In this document: positions 40,206-51,205 of the stretch, in pieces
Numbering within the stretch: the stretch's first letter is position 1
How the letters are laid out: each line of letters starts with the position of its first letter
Source: Guillardia theta CCMP2712
Lineage: Eukaryota > Cryptophyceae > Pyrenomonadales > Geminigeraceae
DNA: 64,000 nt
Reading direction: 5' to 3'
Assembly (NCBI RefSeq): GCF_000315625.1
Contig: NW_005434569.1
Coordinates: 9,327 to 73,326 of the forward strand
Notes under the pieces: generated by a model
Database searches by the model: none
Told to the model about the DNA's origin: nothing
The model's input: only the letters and a program-made list of their open reading frames with translations
Position numbers and translations under genes: made by a program

Positions 40206-40246
40206 ACGATGATGGCCCCTTTTCCTTGTTTTGCCACAAAGCGAAC

Positions 40247-43200
40247 ATGGCGGTACAGGAGTGCAAGGAATGCCAGGTAACAAGCATTTCGTTCCATCGT
40301 CTTCCTTCCAGCCTTCATCTCACTTCTCTCAACACCCCTAACATCACTCTTCCACCTCTCTCCTCCTCTTGCGTCCCCTTCGCTCCCCTCCCCCACTGTC
40401 TCCTCGCCTCGCCTCGCCTCCCCTCTCCCAGTCTCGTGACGCCTCCTGCTAGACCCCGATCATGGTAGGAAACAAGTCGAATCCCAACGTCTGTGTAAGT
40501 TGCACTGCCCTTGCAAATGAAGCATCGCTGAGCTGACTCGTAGGCGGTAAGTGCGACGCTTCTCCATGGATGATGCGCTGAAATCTGAGTCACTCCATCA
40601 AACGTTATGTGAAATGGTCTTCTCAGGCGGTATTTCCAACATGATCATCATCCCTTGTTCGACTAACACCCCTCTGCTTCTTCTCTTCTACCTTGGCTGA
40701 CTCGACGCCTCTAGGGAGTGAGTTCTCCCTTACGAGTGTTGCAACAATCACTCACTATGTTTCTTCTCCTTCTGCCGTTCCCGTCACCTTCCTGCCTCTT
40801 GCTATCAGCGAGTGAGACTTGTTCTTTTGTTCCCATATCCCATCACATGCTGATGTGTTTTGGTTGCGATCGTCCCTTTGCCGACGGGCGCTCTACAGTT
40901 TGTGAGTTTTTGCGCTTGTTTCCTTGGCTGGCACATTTGACTGTGAAATCTTCTCTTGCCCTCAACATGGCAGGAGGTGCGCTGAAACAAGACGATGCCA
41001 TCATCCGATGCTGACTATGAGTTCTTGACCTCGAATGCAACTACCGCCTTGTTCCCAGGCTGTGAGAGTCATTGGGGGGTTGAAAGCATATGATACTGAC
41101 TTGTTTTGTTTTTTTTGGATGTTTCCCGGTTTCGCTCAGCATGTGAGTAGATACTTTCTGCCTTGTTGAAGCCCATTAGAGCCTGCTCATTTCTCCTTGC
41201 TGACTTTGCTTGTTTCATCGTTGCTCTACCTGGGCTGGCGCCTGGTCCTAACACACCTGAAAACAGTGGGTGAGTCAACTATCAAGTCAATATGTTGAGA
41301 ACTTCTGACATGTGTGTTTTGTGTTGCCGGTTGAAACGTAACAGACGGTAAGAAAATCAATCTCAATGTCGACTGTTTCATCTTTGACGCACATTCCTCT
41401 TGTTTGAACGCCCTTCTCTTGACTGCGCCACGTAGTGGGTGAGTGCGTGAAATCTCATTTCCTACTTCTTGTATGTTTGTTGCAGAGACTGATCGTTTAC
41501 TCAACCTTGATCGTTTTTGATACGACATGCGATATGATGATGATCAGATGGTAAGTGATGAAGAATAAGAGTTGTCTCCACTATTCCCATCTCCTCCATT
41601 CTTGTCAGACGCTATCTCAACATCACTGAAGGGAATATCTTGCAGGCGGTATGTACCAGTGTACCTTGCTTTCCTCGCTAAAATTTGCCCCATCGCCATC
41701 TGAACATGGTCTACGAATGAATCAGGCGGTGAGCAGAGGGCCAAGGGTAAGGGATACACTGATACTGACACGTGTTACTTTCCTTGTTATCTCGATGTGC
41801 CTTCTCGCATTCAGCTGGTGAGTTTCAATGTCTTCTGTGTATCTGGATTGATCATTTCAATTCTTTGCACTGATTGCGACATGTATGATTGCAGTTGGTA
41901 ATGATGATATACTCATACAAAACAAGTTGTAACAAGAATGTTTTTCTTACATTCGCTTTTCCACCTGCTTTCCCGGCCTAACAGATCGTAAGTTCGAATC
42001 AAATTTTGATCAGATCTCTTGTCATTGTTCTTTGATGGAAGTCAACTTTGCCTGTCTGTTTACATCTGAATGTGACAGGTGGTAAGCTCAAGCGTTCTCC
42101 TGGATCTGCTGCACGCTGATCAGCCTCGGCATATTCCACTTGTTCAAATCGTCTTGCTCGACCGCAGCTGGTAAGTATCTTGTGACTGTACTGCCTGACT
42201 GATAATGGTTTGCTCTTTGATAAACTGCTGCTGATCTATTGGTTGCAGTGGGTGAGGAGTTTAATGTTGGTTTGAGACAAGCTTGATGATTCCTCTTACT
42301 GCTTCTGCTGCGTTCGGGCACTCTTTTCTTCGGATCAGATTGTGAGTATTTCATGCACATTGTGAAAAACTGGATTTTGGCCCTGACATTTGTATTAAAA
42401 ACCTGTGTTTTTGATTTGTGCGATCAGGTTGTAAGTTTGCTGAAAGTGATCATTGAGGAAACTGACAAGCTGTGGTTGGTTTGTTCTCAACTTGCTCCGT
42501 TAGCTCGTAAGTCTTGTTTCGTCGTGGTGAGGGTCAACTGAACAACCTTTGTCTTGTTTTATTGGATTTGGGAATGACATTGACGACTATCAGTGGGTGA
42601 GTTTCACTGATTCCCATCGGATAAAACCACTGACATGTCTTCTCTTGTTGTCTCTTGCCCTTTCCTGCTTACCCTCAATTTCCAACTTCATCTTTTCTGC
42701 TCTTCTCTGTTCTTTTACACAGGGGGTAAGTTGAGTCTGGTTCGAATCCAAGGATGTTTGATCAACTGACATGATATCTCTCACGTGTATACTCTCATTT
42801 CTGCTCCATCAAGACGGTAATACAACCTCCGCTGCCTCTCCTTGACACGAAAGAATGACAAGATGTTTCGTATGCGAACCTCTTCGATCTCACTTTCATC
42901 GTTCGTGAAGCTCGTGAGTGATGAACTAGCCTGTAATATCAACTGAGATCTCATTCGCTTTTCGTTTTGCAGGGAGTATGTTCCATTCACATCTCAGAGG
43001 CTTGTTTTCACTCACTTCATTTCATCTTTCCTCGCCATTTGTTGCAAACTCTTTCCTTGTCGTATAGGTGGTGAGTATTCACCTAAGAATTCGATTCAAC
43101 ATGTCATTGAGAAGAAACTTTCTTGTTGCAGGTGGTAAGAAAGCTTTCGATCTTGAAGATGATGATTTCATGATTACTTCTCAACTTTTATAATCACTGC

Positions 43201-46200
43201 CTCTCACACTCACTGCTGTCTATAGCTCGGGGTAAGTTGTCACATTGCAATGCCAGCAGCACAACTGACACTCCTCTGAATCGATTTCTCCTATTCTCAT
43301 GCAATCGCCACAGAGAGTAAGTCTATGTGTATTGTTACAACATGAATTGACTCTCCTTCACAGACCTCAAATGTATCTGCATCTTCAGTTGTACGATGTG
43401 ATCTGACTTGCTTCGCTTCTTGGACCTGCCCTGGTTGATAGAATGCGTTTGTGAGTTGTGGAACCAAATCATCTGGCATGCGTTTACTTATCATTTCTTT
43501 CCGTTTGCTTCTTCGTTGGATTTCTGATTGCCAACAGTTTGTAAGTTGATGATATCACATCTCCGGCGTTGTTGTTAGCTCTGACTGATCGTTGTTTTGT
43601 ATTTTGTTTCCACAGGCGGTGAGTTGAGTGTACTGGAAAAGTACATCTTTTCCCCTGCTGATGATGTTGAAAAATCTCGGACTGTGTTCGGCCAATCAGA
43701 TTGTAAGTATGGAGAGGAAATGTTAAGAATCTGACAATTTCTTCTCTATTCGATCTTGTTCTTCTTGTCCTCAGGCGGTAAGACAACGCCATGTTCATAA
43801 GACTTCTTCTTACAATTTCTCTTCCCTTCTTCGTCTTCCTTGGTGTCAATCAGGCGGTGAGTGCAAATTTCAAGTCTGACTTTCTTGTTTGTGATGCTCT
43901 GTTTTCAATCAGGTTGTAAGTTCGAGTTTGTGTTTCATTTTGTTCTTCTCACTTTTCATGGTCTCTGCTCCTGCTCTGCTACACCCTTCATGTCACAGGC
44001 GGTGATATCAGTCTTCAACCTCCTGCCCTTCTGACTGAACTCGTTTCTTGCTTCTCGCCTGCCCAACCCTTCGAACATGACAGCTGGTAAGTCTGAACTT
44101 TGAATCTTTTCACATTGGTGTCGCGATAACTGATGAATTGTTGTCTTTATTGTATTCAACCTCCTTCAGTCGGTAAGATGCATCGAATGCAACACAGCAC
44201 GACTGATTCTCTGTCCTCTGAATCTCGACCATATCTTTACTTCAATCAGCCGGTGAATGGAACATCTCATACGGAGTTTGTTGCTGACGCAATCCCCTTC
44301 TTGCCGATCGTTTGAAATGCGACGGACTTTTTCCCTGAGAAGGCGGTACGAGAATCAGTTCAAAGATGCTGCGCATGCTGATATGATTGTTCCTCACAAC
44401 TTGATGGACCGACGGCGAGCAGTTGGTCAGTACGAACATGTCGATCGTTTGAGAGTCGACTGAGACGTTTCTTAATCCTCCTCTTCTCCCTTGATCGCAG
44501 CTGGTGAGTACCCAGCAAGACGATCAGATGCTGTTCGTTCACTGACTTGTTTGTAACACAGTTCGTGAGTTTGCTCAAAGTTCACTTGTTCTCGAACTGA
44601 TGGTGTTCCGACGATGCAAACAATTCTCTGCCTTGTCAGGGCGTGAGTGAACGACTTCTTGGCGATCACAACCTTGACTTCATATTTGATTTCTTTCATG
44701 TACTTCGTCTCTTGTTGTGGTTGTGCAGGTGGTAAGTCGGTAGCGATTGGAAAATTCTCTCTCATAACGATTGTGCATGTGCGATGATGGTGCTGTTTGA
44801 AATATCAGCCGGTGAAGATTTTTCTTGTCTTTGCCTGAAAGCAAGAAGCGGAACTGAAGCTGATTTTTCTCCAACCGTGCGATCAAAACATGGACAGGGT
44901 GTAAGTCTAAATGCTTTCACTGATTGTGGTGTGTCTGACAATGGTGCATTTGCAGAAATCGGTGAGAAAGAGATGTGATTTTTCATGCAATTTACTCAAT
45001 GACTGCGACAACAAATCTGAATGTTTGCATACAGAGATCAAGCGTAAGTTCTTGCACAATATTCTCTTGAATACCTGACGCTTTCTTGTAATACTTTCTC
45101 GGACTGCTTCTCGTCTGCCCTACAGTGGGTGAGATTTTTGATTGAGATTGTTGCAATTTGAACATAGAAATGTGATACTGAATTTTTTCTTCCATCTGCT
45201 TGATTGCCACTACCCGCGGACAGAACGGAAGGGTTGATGATTTGAGCGATGCTTTCCTGTGACTGAATGTTTGTTTTGGGATGTTGCTTATATACAGCAT
45301 CACGGGGTGACTGATTCAAATCCATCGCTTGTACTTCACTGACCTTGTTTCCGATCTTTCTTTGATCAACTTGCAGCATACGACGGTGAGTTTGTGCAGA
45401 CTTCTTGTTTTCAGCACGATGTTGAATGACATGCTGTCATGTTGTTTCTTGTTGCTCTCAACATCTGTCGACAACTCAGAGCGTTGTAAGTTTCATGATT
45501 GCCCATCTTTTGATCTCTTAATTTCCTTGCAGTGGGTGAGAATCTGCAACAAGTCATCGTATTGAATGACTTGTTTCTTCTCTTCTTTCTCTCCGGCACA
45601 TTCATCGAGACAGATTGTGAGCTGTTTGAATCAACCATATGCAAGTCCATCTGAATATTTGCCATGTTTGCTATTTGCGAATTTTTCTCCTTCTCTCTAG
45701 TCGGTGAGCATCAGTGATACTCTTCACATGTGTTCTGACGAGTTTGATGTTCAACGACGAATTCGTTGTGAGGAAAGTGTGTGAGTTCTCAACACTTTCT
45801 AGATTCTTACTGACATGTCTTGCATGTGATTTCACGACAATTTTGATGCTCAGCCGGTAAACCAACATTGTTGTCGTTGAACTGATCAAACTCATTATCA
45901 ACTGCCTTCCTTAAACTCTACCCGACATCGGATGGACGGGACGTACAGTGGGTGAGTTGTTGTTGCCTTGGCTTTGAGTAAGTGCATAACGTTCTTCATG
46001 TGACTGCAAATCTTCTTCAATGAATGCAAAACATCAGACGGTAAGGAAGCAACATGCATGTTCAATCAGATTGTTGCCTTGATATCTCAATTCAAGTTTC
46101 TGTAGTCGAACTGAAGTGACTTTGTTTCTCAGCCGGTGAATGCTTTGTATTAGTGAAAGCAAGCCCTGACCAGACCGCTTTTTCTCTCTTCTGCCTGTCA

Positions 46201-48327
46201 TTATCTTACATCGGTTTGGATAGTACGTGAGTGAACAGAGGCAACTTGGAGAGCTTGCTGTCATCTGACTTCTGCTTTCAGATTGTGAGTTTGCTCGAAA
46301 ACAATATTCTTTTCTTTCCTCAGCCCGTTCTGATACGCTCTTTCTCCTTGCTACGATGATTTGTTCTGCCATGGAGCAGTCGGTAAACAGCTACTGGACT
46401 TGTTTGTCATGAAAGACTCTGATCATTGTGAAATCTATTGCCCTCCCTCTTCAACACTCAAGTCGGTAAGTCTGCCTGTGACTCCGGCAGTCTTGCTGAC
46501 TTCGTTCTTCCTTTTGCTTCTTCAACCCGCCTCCGCAATGAATCAGCAAGTAAGTTCGCAAACTGATCTTGTCTTAAACACTTGACTCTGTTTTACCCCA
46601 GATCGTAACATCACCTCTTCTTCTCTACTTAATTGCTGATGAAAACTTGTGTTGGTCTGCTGTTGTGAACGCCAACATGTTCAGCGGGTGATAACATCAA
46701 GACCTCTGCATAAGTGGCAACTGATGACTTGTCTTTGCTTACTTGATGTCGCCCCTCTCCTACAACAGACTGTAAGTTTGCTTCTTGTATGCTGTGGACA
46801 AGAACTGACCTTTGGCTTGACAATCTGCTCACTCGACCTATCGACACAGTTTGTAAGATCTTCAGTCCTTTTGCGCTTTGTAATGATTCGTATCTCTTCC
46901 TCCTCGCGTTACCCTGCTATCCTCGCAACGAACAGTTTGTGAGTTCAACTTGTAAAGCACAGCTGTCAGGATTCTTACTGACACCTTCCTTGTTTGCCTG
47001 TCGTCATGCTGCAATATTCTAGTGGGTAAGAGATGCGTCAGAAACTTTCATTCTCAGCTGATCTTATTCTATCTTCGTCCTTTTTGCCCTCCTCTTCTTG
47101 GTTGTCCTTCTCTTTCTCTCTTTTTCTCTCTCTCTCTCTTTCTCTTTTTCTCTTTTCTGCAACTTCCTCCCCCTCTCTCTTTATTCACAGCAGGTGAGCC
47201 CTTCAATCAAGTTTGAAGCTTTCCTCTGATATCCAATTTCTACTCCTTGGGAATTACATGGACGTCGCAGAATGTGAGTTGACGATCAAGATTGCTTTGT
47301 TCCTGCAAGAATTCCTGACTTGATGATTTGCTTCCTTTCTCTTTAATCATGAACAGCTTGTGAGTTTCTTTGTGATTTTCTCCTTCTTCTTGACCTTGTT
47401 GCTTTCTCCTCAATCGTCTCATCTTGTTCCTCTTCAACGTCAGTTCGTAAGTCTCTAGCGCCTTCCTTTCTCCTCCCCCTTCCATAACCTTCTCTTTTCA
47501 AACTCGACCGTCTCCATTCTCCGGCTGTCAAACGTAGCGAGTGAGTCGAACTATACATGTCTTGCTTTCATTCTGATCCTCATGTCTTGACCAGGGGGTA
47601 ATGTATCCTTGATTCCTCCCACGTGTTCTCACCAGCGTTCTTTCAAACCAACACGGGATCGTTTGGAGCAGAAGGTGGGTGTCTGTTACTGACTTCAAAC
47701 CTGATTATTTCCTTGTTCTGCTCTCTTTGGACTGACAATCTTGTTCAGAACGTAAGTCTTTCATCTACTCACCGGGCCACTTTTCTCTCTGAAGGAATTT
47801 CTTGACAACTCAACAAACTTCCGCACTCCTCTCAGTGTTGTGTAAGTCCTTCAACTTTAGATGCTGATCATGGATAACTTTGTCTTGGACAGATTGTATG
47901 ATGATTCAACGTCGTCAAAGACTTTTGACTTCTCAATGCAGTGCGACCAGAAAGCAGGATGGACACGATTCGAACGGGTGCGTCAAATTGTCTTGCGTTC
48001 CCCTGAATGCATCTGTCCTCCTTCCCTCTTTTTCATTCCCTCCCTCCCTCCCTCCCTCCTTCCCTCCCTTTCCTTCCTCTAATCTTCATCACAGAGGGCA
48101 TGCCTGCAGTGCAGGCAGCGAGCAAACCCTGGAGCTGTCCACCTGTTCCCCCAGCGAATCAACATATCCCTCGACCCTGTGCAACTCAACAGAGCAGCAG
48201 GAGCTCCAACTCCTTTCCCTGCCCCTGCTGCACTCGGCGCGTTGAATCCCGAGCAGCTTGCAGCGTACAACAACATCCTTGAAGGTTTCAACACCTCCAA
48301 CCTGCAAAACAACAGCACCAACAACAA

Positions 48328-48358
<31 letters not shown>

Positions 48359-48696
48359 AGCAGTGTCCCAGTGCAGCATCGTGGCGCCAACGTGATCGAG
48401 GCTCTGCGATCGGCCGGCCTTTCACAGAATGAGATCAACGAGGTCTATCCCAAGCTGGTGGCTGCCGGGGTTCAGACGACAGCAGACTTCAAGTTCATCC
48501 GCGACCTGAGCGAGCTAGGGGACCTGAGCTTGTCGATAGTGAGCAAGAGGAAGCTTGCTGACTGCCTGTGAGTATGTTCGCTCCACCACCTCCACCTCCA
48601 CCTCCACTTCCACTTCCACTTCCACCACCTCCTCCTCCTTCTCCTCCTCCTTCTCATGTTTCTGATCTTTCAATTTCTTGCAGCGGACTTGAGTGA
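40247..48696 (+). CDS. Microexon gene: membrane protein built from about 85 single-codon exons
   Basis: Exon 1 is 40247-40276 (MAVQECKECQ, donor GTAACA). Exon 2 is 40453-40494 (14 codons from TPIMVGNKSNPNVC, donor GTAAGT). About 85 tiny exons follow, 3 nt each with a few of 6 or 9 nt, between introns mostly 50-105 nt. Then come a 12-codon exon at 47942-47977 (CDQKAGWTRFER, donor GTGCGT), a normal exon at 48095-48567 and a last exon at 48684-48696 (stop TGA). Every intron is phase 0 except the last, which is phase 2. No microexon is a stop. The order gives a Cys-bearing N terminus, two hydrophobic segments (for example MAALLIVLWIVLWGTLGVV), a CC...C...RACLQCRQR Cys motif, an Asn/Ser linker and a helical C-terminal domain (NVIEALRSAGLSQNEINEVY) that resembles a SAM-like bundle. 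No family was recognised. The exon chain is read by eye; expression is not shown. Confidence 0.7.
40544..47941 (+). other. Array of AG-NNN-GTRAG single-codon exon units
   Basis: Nearly 90 consecutive junctions have the form (C/T)AG, one triplet, then GTAAGT/GTGAGT-like donors. Examples: GCG at 40544-40546 and 41646-41648; CTG at 42168-42170; TGG at 45949-45951; a 9-nt CATACGACG at 45377-45385. Spacing is mostly 75-100 nt, with shorter units near 52-64 nt. Many introns carry a CTGAC/CTGAT word and a CTTGTT pyrimidine run before the AG. The third base of the triplets is often G, as expected before GT. Outliers: 6-nt exons near 43226, 44956, 45481 and 47836; weak sites near 40973, 44346 and 44422; an unclear, long interval at 45130-45298; and a possible 9-nt exon near 43364. 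Confidence 0.75.
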
Positions 48697-49333
48697 AAGG
48701 AGGCCATGCCGGTGGTTGGTTCTGATTTGACCTTGGTGCCCTCCAGTTTCGTAGAACACAGCCGTCTCATTGCCCTTGGATGAAAGCGCATTATTGCAGA
48801 CTTGCTTTAGGAGGTGATAAAGACGTGATTAGAATACAAGCATAGAAGTTAGAAACCGAAACATGACAAAACTGGTTGTGGTGGAAATGACTTGTGAAAA
48901 ATCAACTATCCTGTCTCATCTCTTCTCGCATCTCTCCCCTCTCCCCTCTTTCCTCTTTCCTTCATCTCTCCTCCCTCCCTCCCTCCCTCCCCCCTCTTCT
49001 CTATACCTCTGCTTCCTTCCTCCTTCCTCCTTCCTCCTTCTCTCCTCTCTCATTCCCTCNNNNNNNNNNNNNNNNNNNNNNNNNNNNNNNNNNNNNNNNN
49101 NNNNNNNNNNNNNNNNNNNNNNNNNNNNNNNNNNNNNNNNNNNNNNNNNNNNNNNNNNNCCCTCCCTCCCTCCCTCCCTCCCTCCCTCCCTCCCTCCTCC
49201 CTCCCTCCCTCCCTCCCTCCTCTCCTCCCTCCTCCTCCCTCCCTCCCTCCCTCGCTCCCTCTCCCTCGTGGCTTTCTTGGGGGTTGTGTGAGTGGATAGC
49301 GTTGTAAGCGTAAAGAATTTGGATCCTCGTGCG
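48697..49333. other. Intergenic with CCCT repeats and sequence gap
   Basis: Ordinary 3' flank to about 48,900 is followed by CCCT/CCTT repeats, the gap, and more CCCT repeats up to about 49,265. The SET-gene ATG follows. ORFs spanning the Ns are meaningless. Confidence 0.7.
49060..49159. other. Assembly gap (100 N)
   Basis: One hundred Ns sit inside a (CCCT)n tract. The round size suggests an arbitrary gap length, so the true distance between the microexon gene and the SET gene is unknown. Confidence 0.95.
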
Positions 49334-50487
49334 ATGATATCTAGAAGCATCAAAACAATCCTGTTCTGCACGATATTTGGCTGCTGCTGCATCCCATGCA
49401 AGGGGGAAATAGATTCCGGCAAGAGTCTGTTCGAGTGGTTGGAGGAGGAAGGAGGAAGCGTGCTTGACGGAGTAAGTGTCGGAGGAACACCGAGGGGATT
49501 GATAGCAGAGAAAGAATTTTCACCCGGGGATATCATCGTCACCGTTCCTCTGAAACATGCTATCAATCTTGGTACTGCTTCGTCCTCGACGGAAAGTGCG
49601 GCTATCCTGCTACGAGAAAGATACAGAAAGAGCCGGCGGAGATTTGATCCTTACCTCCAGTCCCTTCCCAAGATAGAAGAGCTGATGACGGTCGACCTCG
49701 CAGATGAAGACGACATCTGGTGGCTTCAATCCCCTGACCTCATCGAAGCAGCATGGCGATGGAGGAACGCCACGTTGGCGGGGTACAGGAGCATTGGGAG
49801 CAAGAGCTTTATGTTGGGCGGACGCCATCTCACCCTCAACGAGTATCGGTGGGCCGTATCTATCATCTCCTCGCGCTCCCTTGCCATCGTCGCGCCCAAC
49901 GGGGACATGTTGAAATATCTTATCCCTGTGATGGATCTGGCGAATCACCAGGAGGAAAGCAAGCATCATGTCAGGTTGGCCGATGGCGCCCGGGCGTTCC
50001 ACCTAGTATGCGGTCAGCCTATCAAGCCGAAAGAGGAGATCAGAATCAGCTATGGTCCTCTTAGAGGAGACGAGACCGTTCTCTTCTACGGGTTCCTGCT
50101 GGAGCCTCCCTCTTCGCTCCAACCCTTCGCAGGTAACGAGGCTCGGCCTCCCTCTCAGCTCAGTCTCTCCTCATCCTCAGTTGATGTCACTCTAGCAATG
50201 CTCTGACCCGATTTGCTGCGACAGTTGATATGCCAGGATGGACTCCGGATGCTCCTCCTCCTCTTCTTCGCTATCAACCTGTCTCGGTGGTGACATCTCT
50301 GGAGTCCGAAATTCAGCGAGTCCAGAGCAAGCTTTCCATGCTCAACACCAGCGTTGCTTCGCAGAGTCGAGCTCCTTTCTCGAAGTTCGCTCAGATGTAC
50401 CAAGACATGCACGCTATGAGGATAGAATCTCTCAGGCACGAGCTGCAACAACTTCAAAGGAGGGGCGCAGTGAGTGATCATACATAA
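49334..50487 (+). CDS. SET-domain protein (LSMT/SETD3-like) with hydrophobic leader
   Basis: The start is MISRSIKTILFCTIFGC, a short hydrophobic leader or signal peptide. Next comes FEWLEEEGGSVLDGVSVGGT, then RGLIAEKEFSPGDIIVTVPL, the RG..A...I..G..I...P opening of LSMT/SETD3-type SET domains. DPYLQSLPKIEELM and EYRWAVSIISSRS lead to VMDLANHQEESKHHV (the D.xNH substrate/cofactor segment) and EEIRISYGPLRGDETVLFYG (the SYG..ND.ell.YGF-like C-SET motif). One intron (donor GTAACG at 50134, phase 1) joins VDMPGWTPDAPPPLLRYQP and a coiled-coil tail (LESEIQRVQSKLSM). Stop ends at 50487. The family methylates lysine or histidine side chains; the target is unknown. Confidence 0.8.
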
Positions 50488-50529
50488 CAAGAAACCGTAG
50501 TACTCCAATCTTATGGTGCGATATCAAAT

Positions 50530-50880
50530 TTGAACTTTGCCAGTACTGCGCGGCCGGGCGAAATTAAACAAACGGCAGTGTGCCAGCTGCTGACCGTACC
50601 GTACCCCGTCACACTGTGATCGATTTCAGAGTCAACGCCGTGGTATAGTACCGTACGGCGTACGGTCGCCGGCCAACGCATCATCAAGTCACACAGCACA
50701 CAAACGGTTGAGTCTGAGTCGGATGCAGTCCGCTGGGCCCCCGCGGGACTCCGGCCGACACCCGGGCACCGGCCGACACCCGGGCACTGGGCCGGGTCTC
50801 GGACACTATGACTGACTGAGGACTGCCAGGGCCGGTGACTTCCACTGGGGAGGACTTCCCAGGGAACTGGTGGGTGTAAC
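50530..50880. other. GC-rich intergenic island
   Basis: GTACCGTACCCCG, CCGTACGGCGTACGGTC, CCGGCCGACACCCGGGCA (repeated twice) and TGACTGACTGAGG words occur. It resembles the islands elsewhere. A short tandem duplication (GGCCGACACCCGGGCAC) lies at 50,752-50,788. Confidence 0.5.
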
Positions 50881-51205
50881 TGCCGTAACTGACTGTATGT
50901 GTGAAGGGGCGTCGACCATGTCCTGTAAGTCGCGAGGAGGAGAGAATACTTATGAGAAAAGGAAGAGGAAGAGGGCGAGGGCAGAGCAGCGCAGCGGAAA
51001 GCTATGGGCAGAAGAAAGAAACGAGTTTGATGCGATCTGATGTTGAAGCAATGTACCATAGAAAGATCATGTGTTTCGAGGCACATAAGTAGAAGCTGGA
51101 GATGGAAAGCAGGAGAAGAATATCTTGTCTAGTGTGCTTTTCGTATACGTGTGTAGCTCGTGACTTTCAACTACCGCAACACGCTGAACTTACAACTTCT
51201 GTCAG

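Noticed and set aside
40544-47941. CRISPR-like array, suggested by regular spacing of a short repeated motif
   Set aside because: The shared part is only a splice acceptor-codon-donor (about 12 nt, variable triplet), the genome is eukaryotic, and there is no constant repeat or palindrome.
40544-47941. Non-coding explanation: chance AG-NNN-GT matches in one long intron
   Set aside because: Not fully excluded, but nearly 90 regularly spaced junctions, extended donor consensus, lack of stops, hydrophobic blocks and in-frame anchoring at both ends make chance unlikely.
48863-49566. ORFs spanning the N gap on both strands
   Set aside because: They contain unknown sequence and CCCT repeat. The minus frame is antisense to the SET-domain gene.
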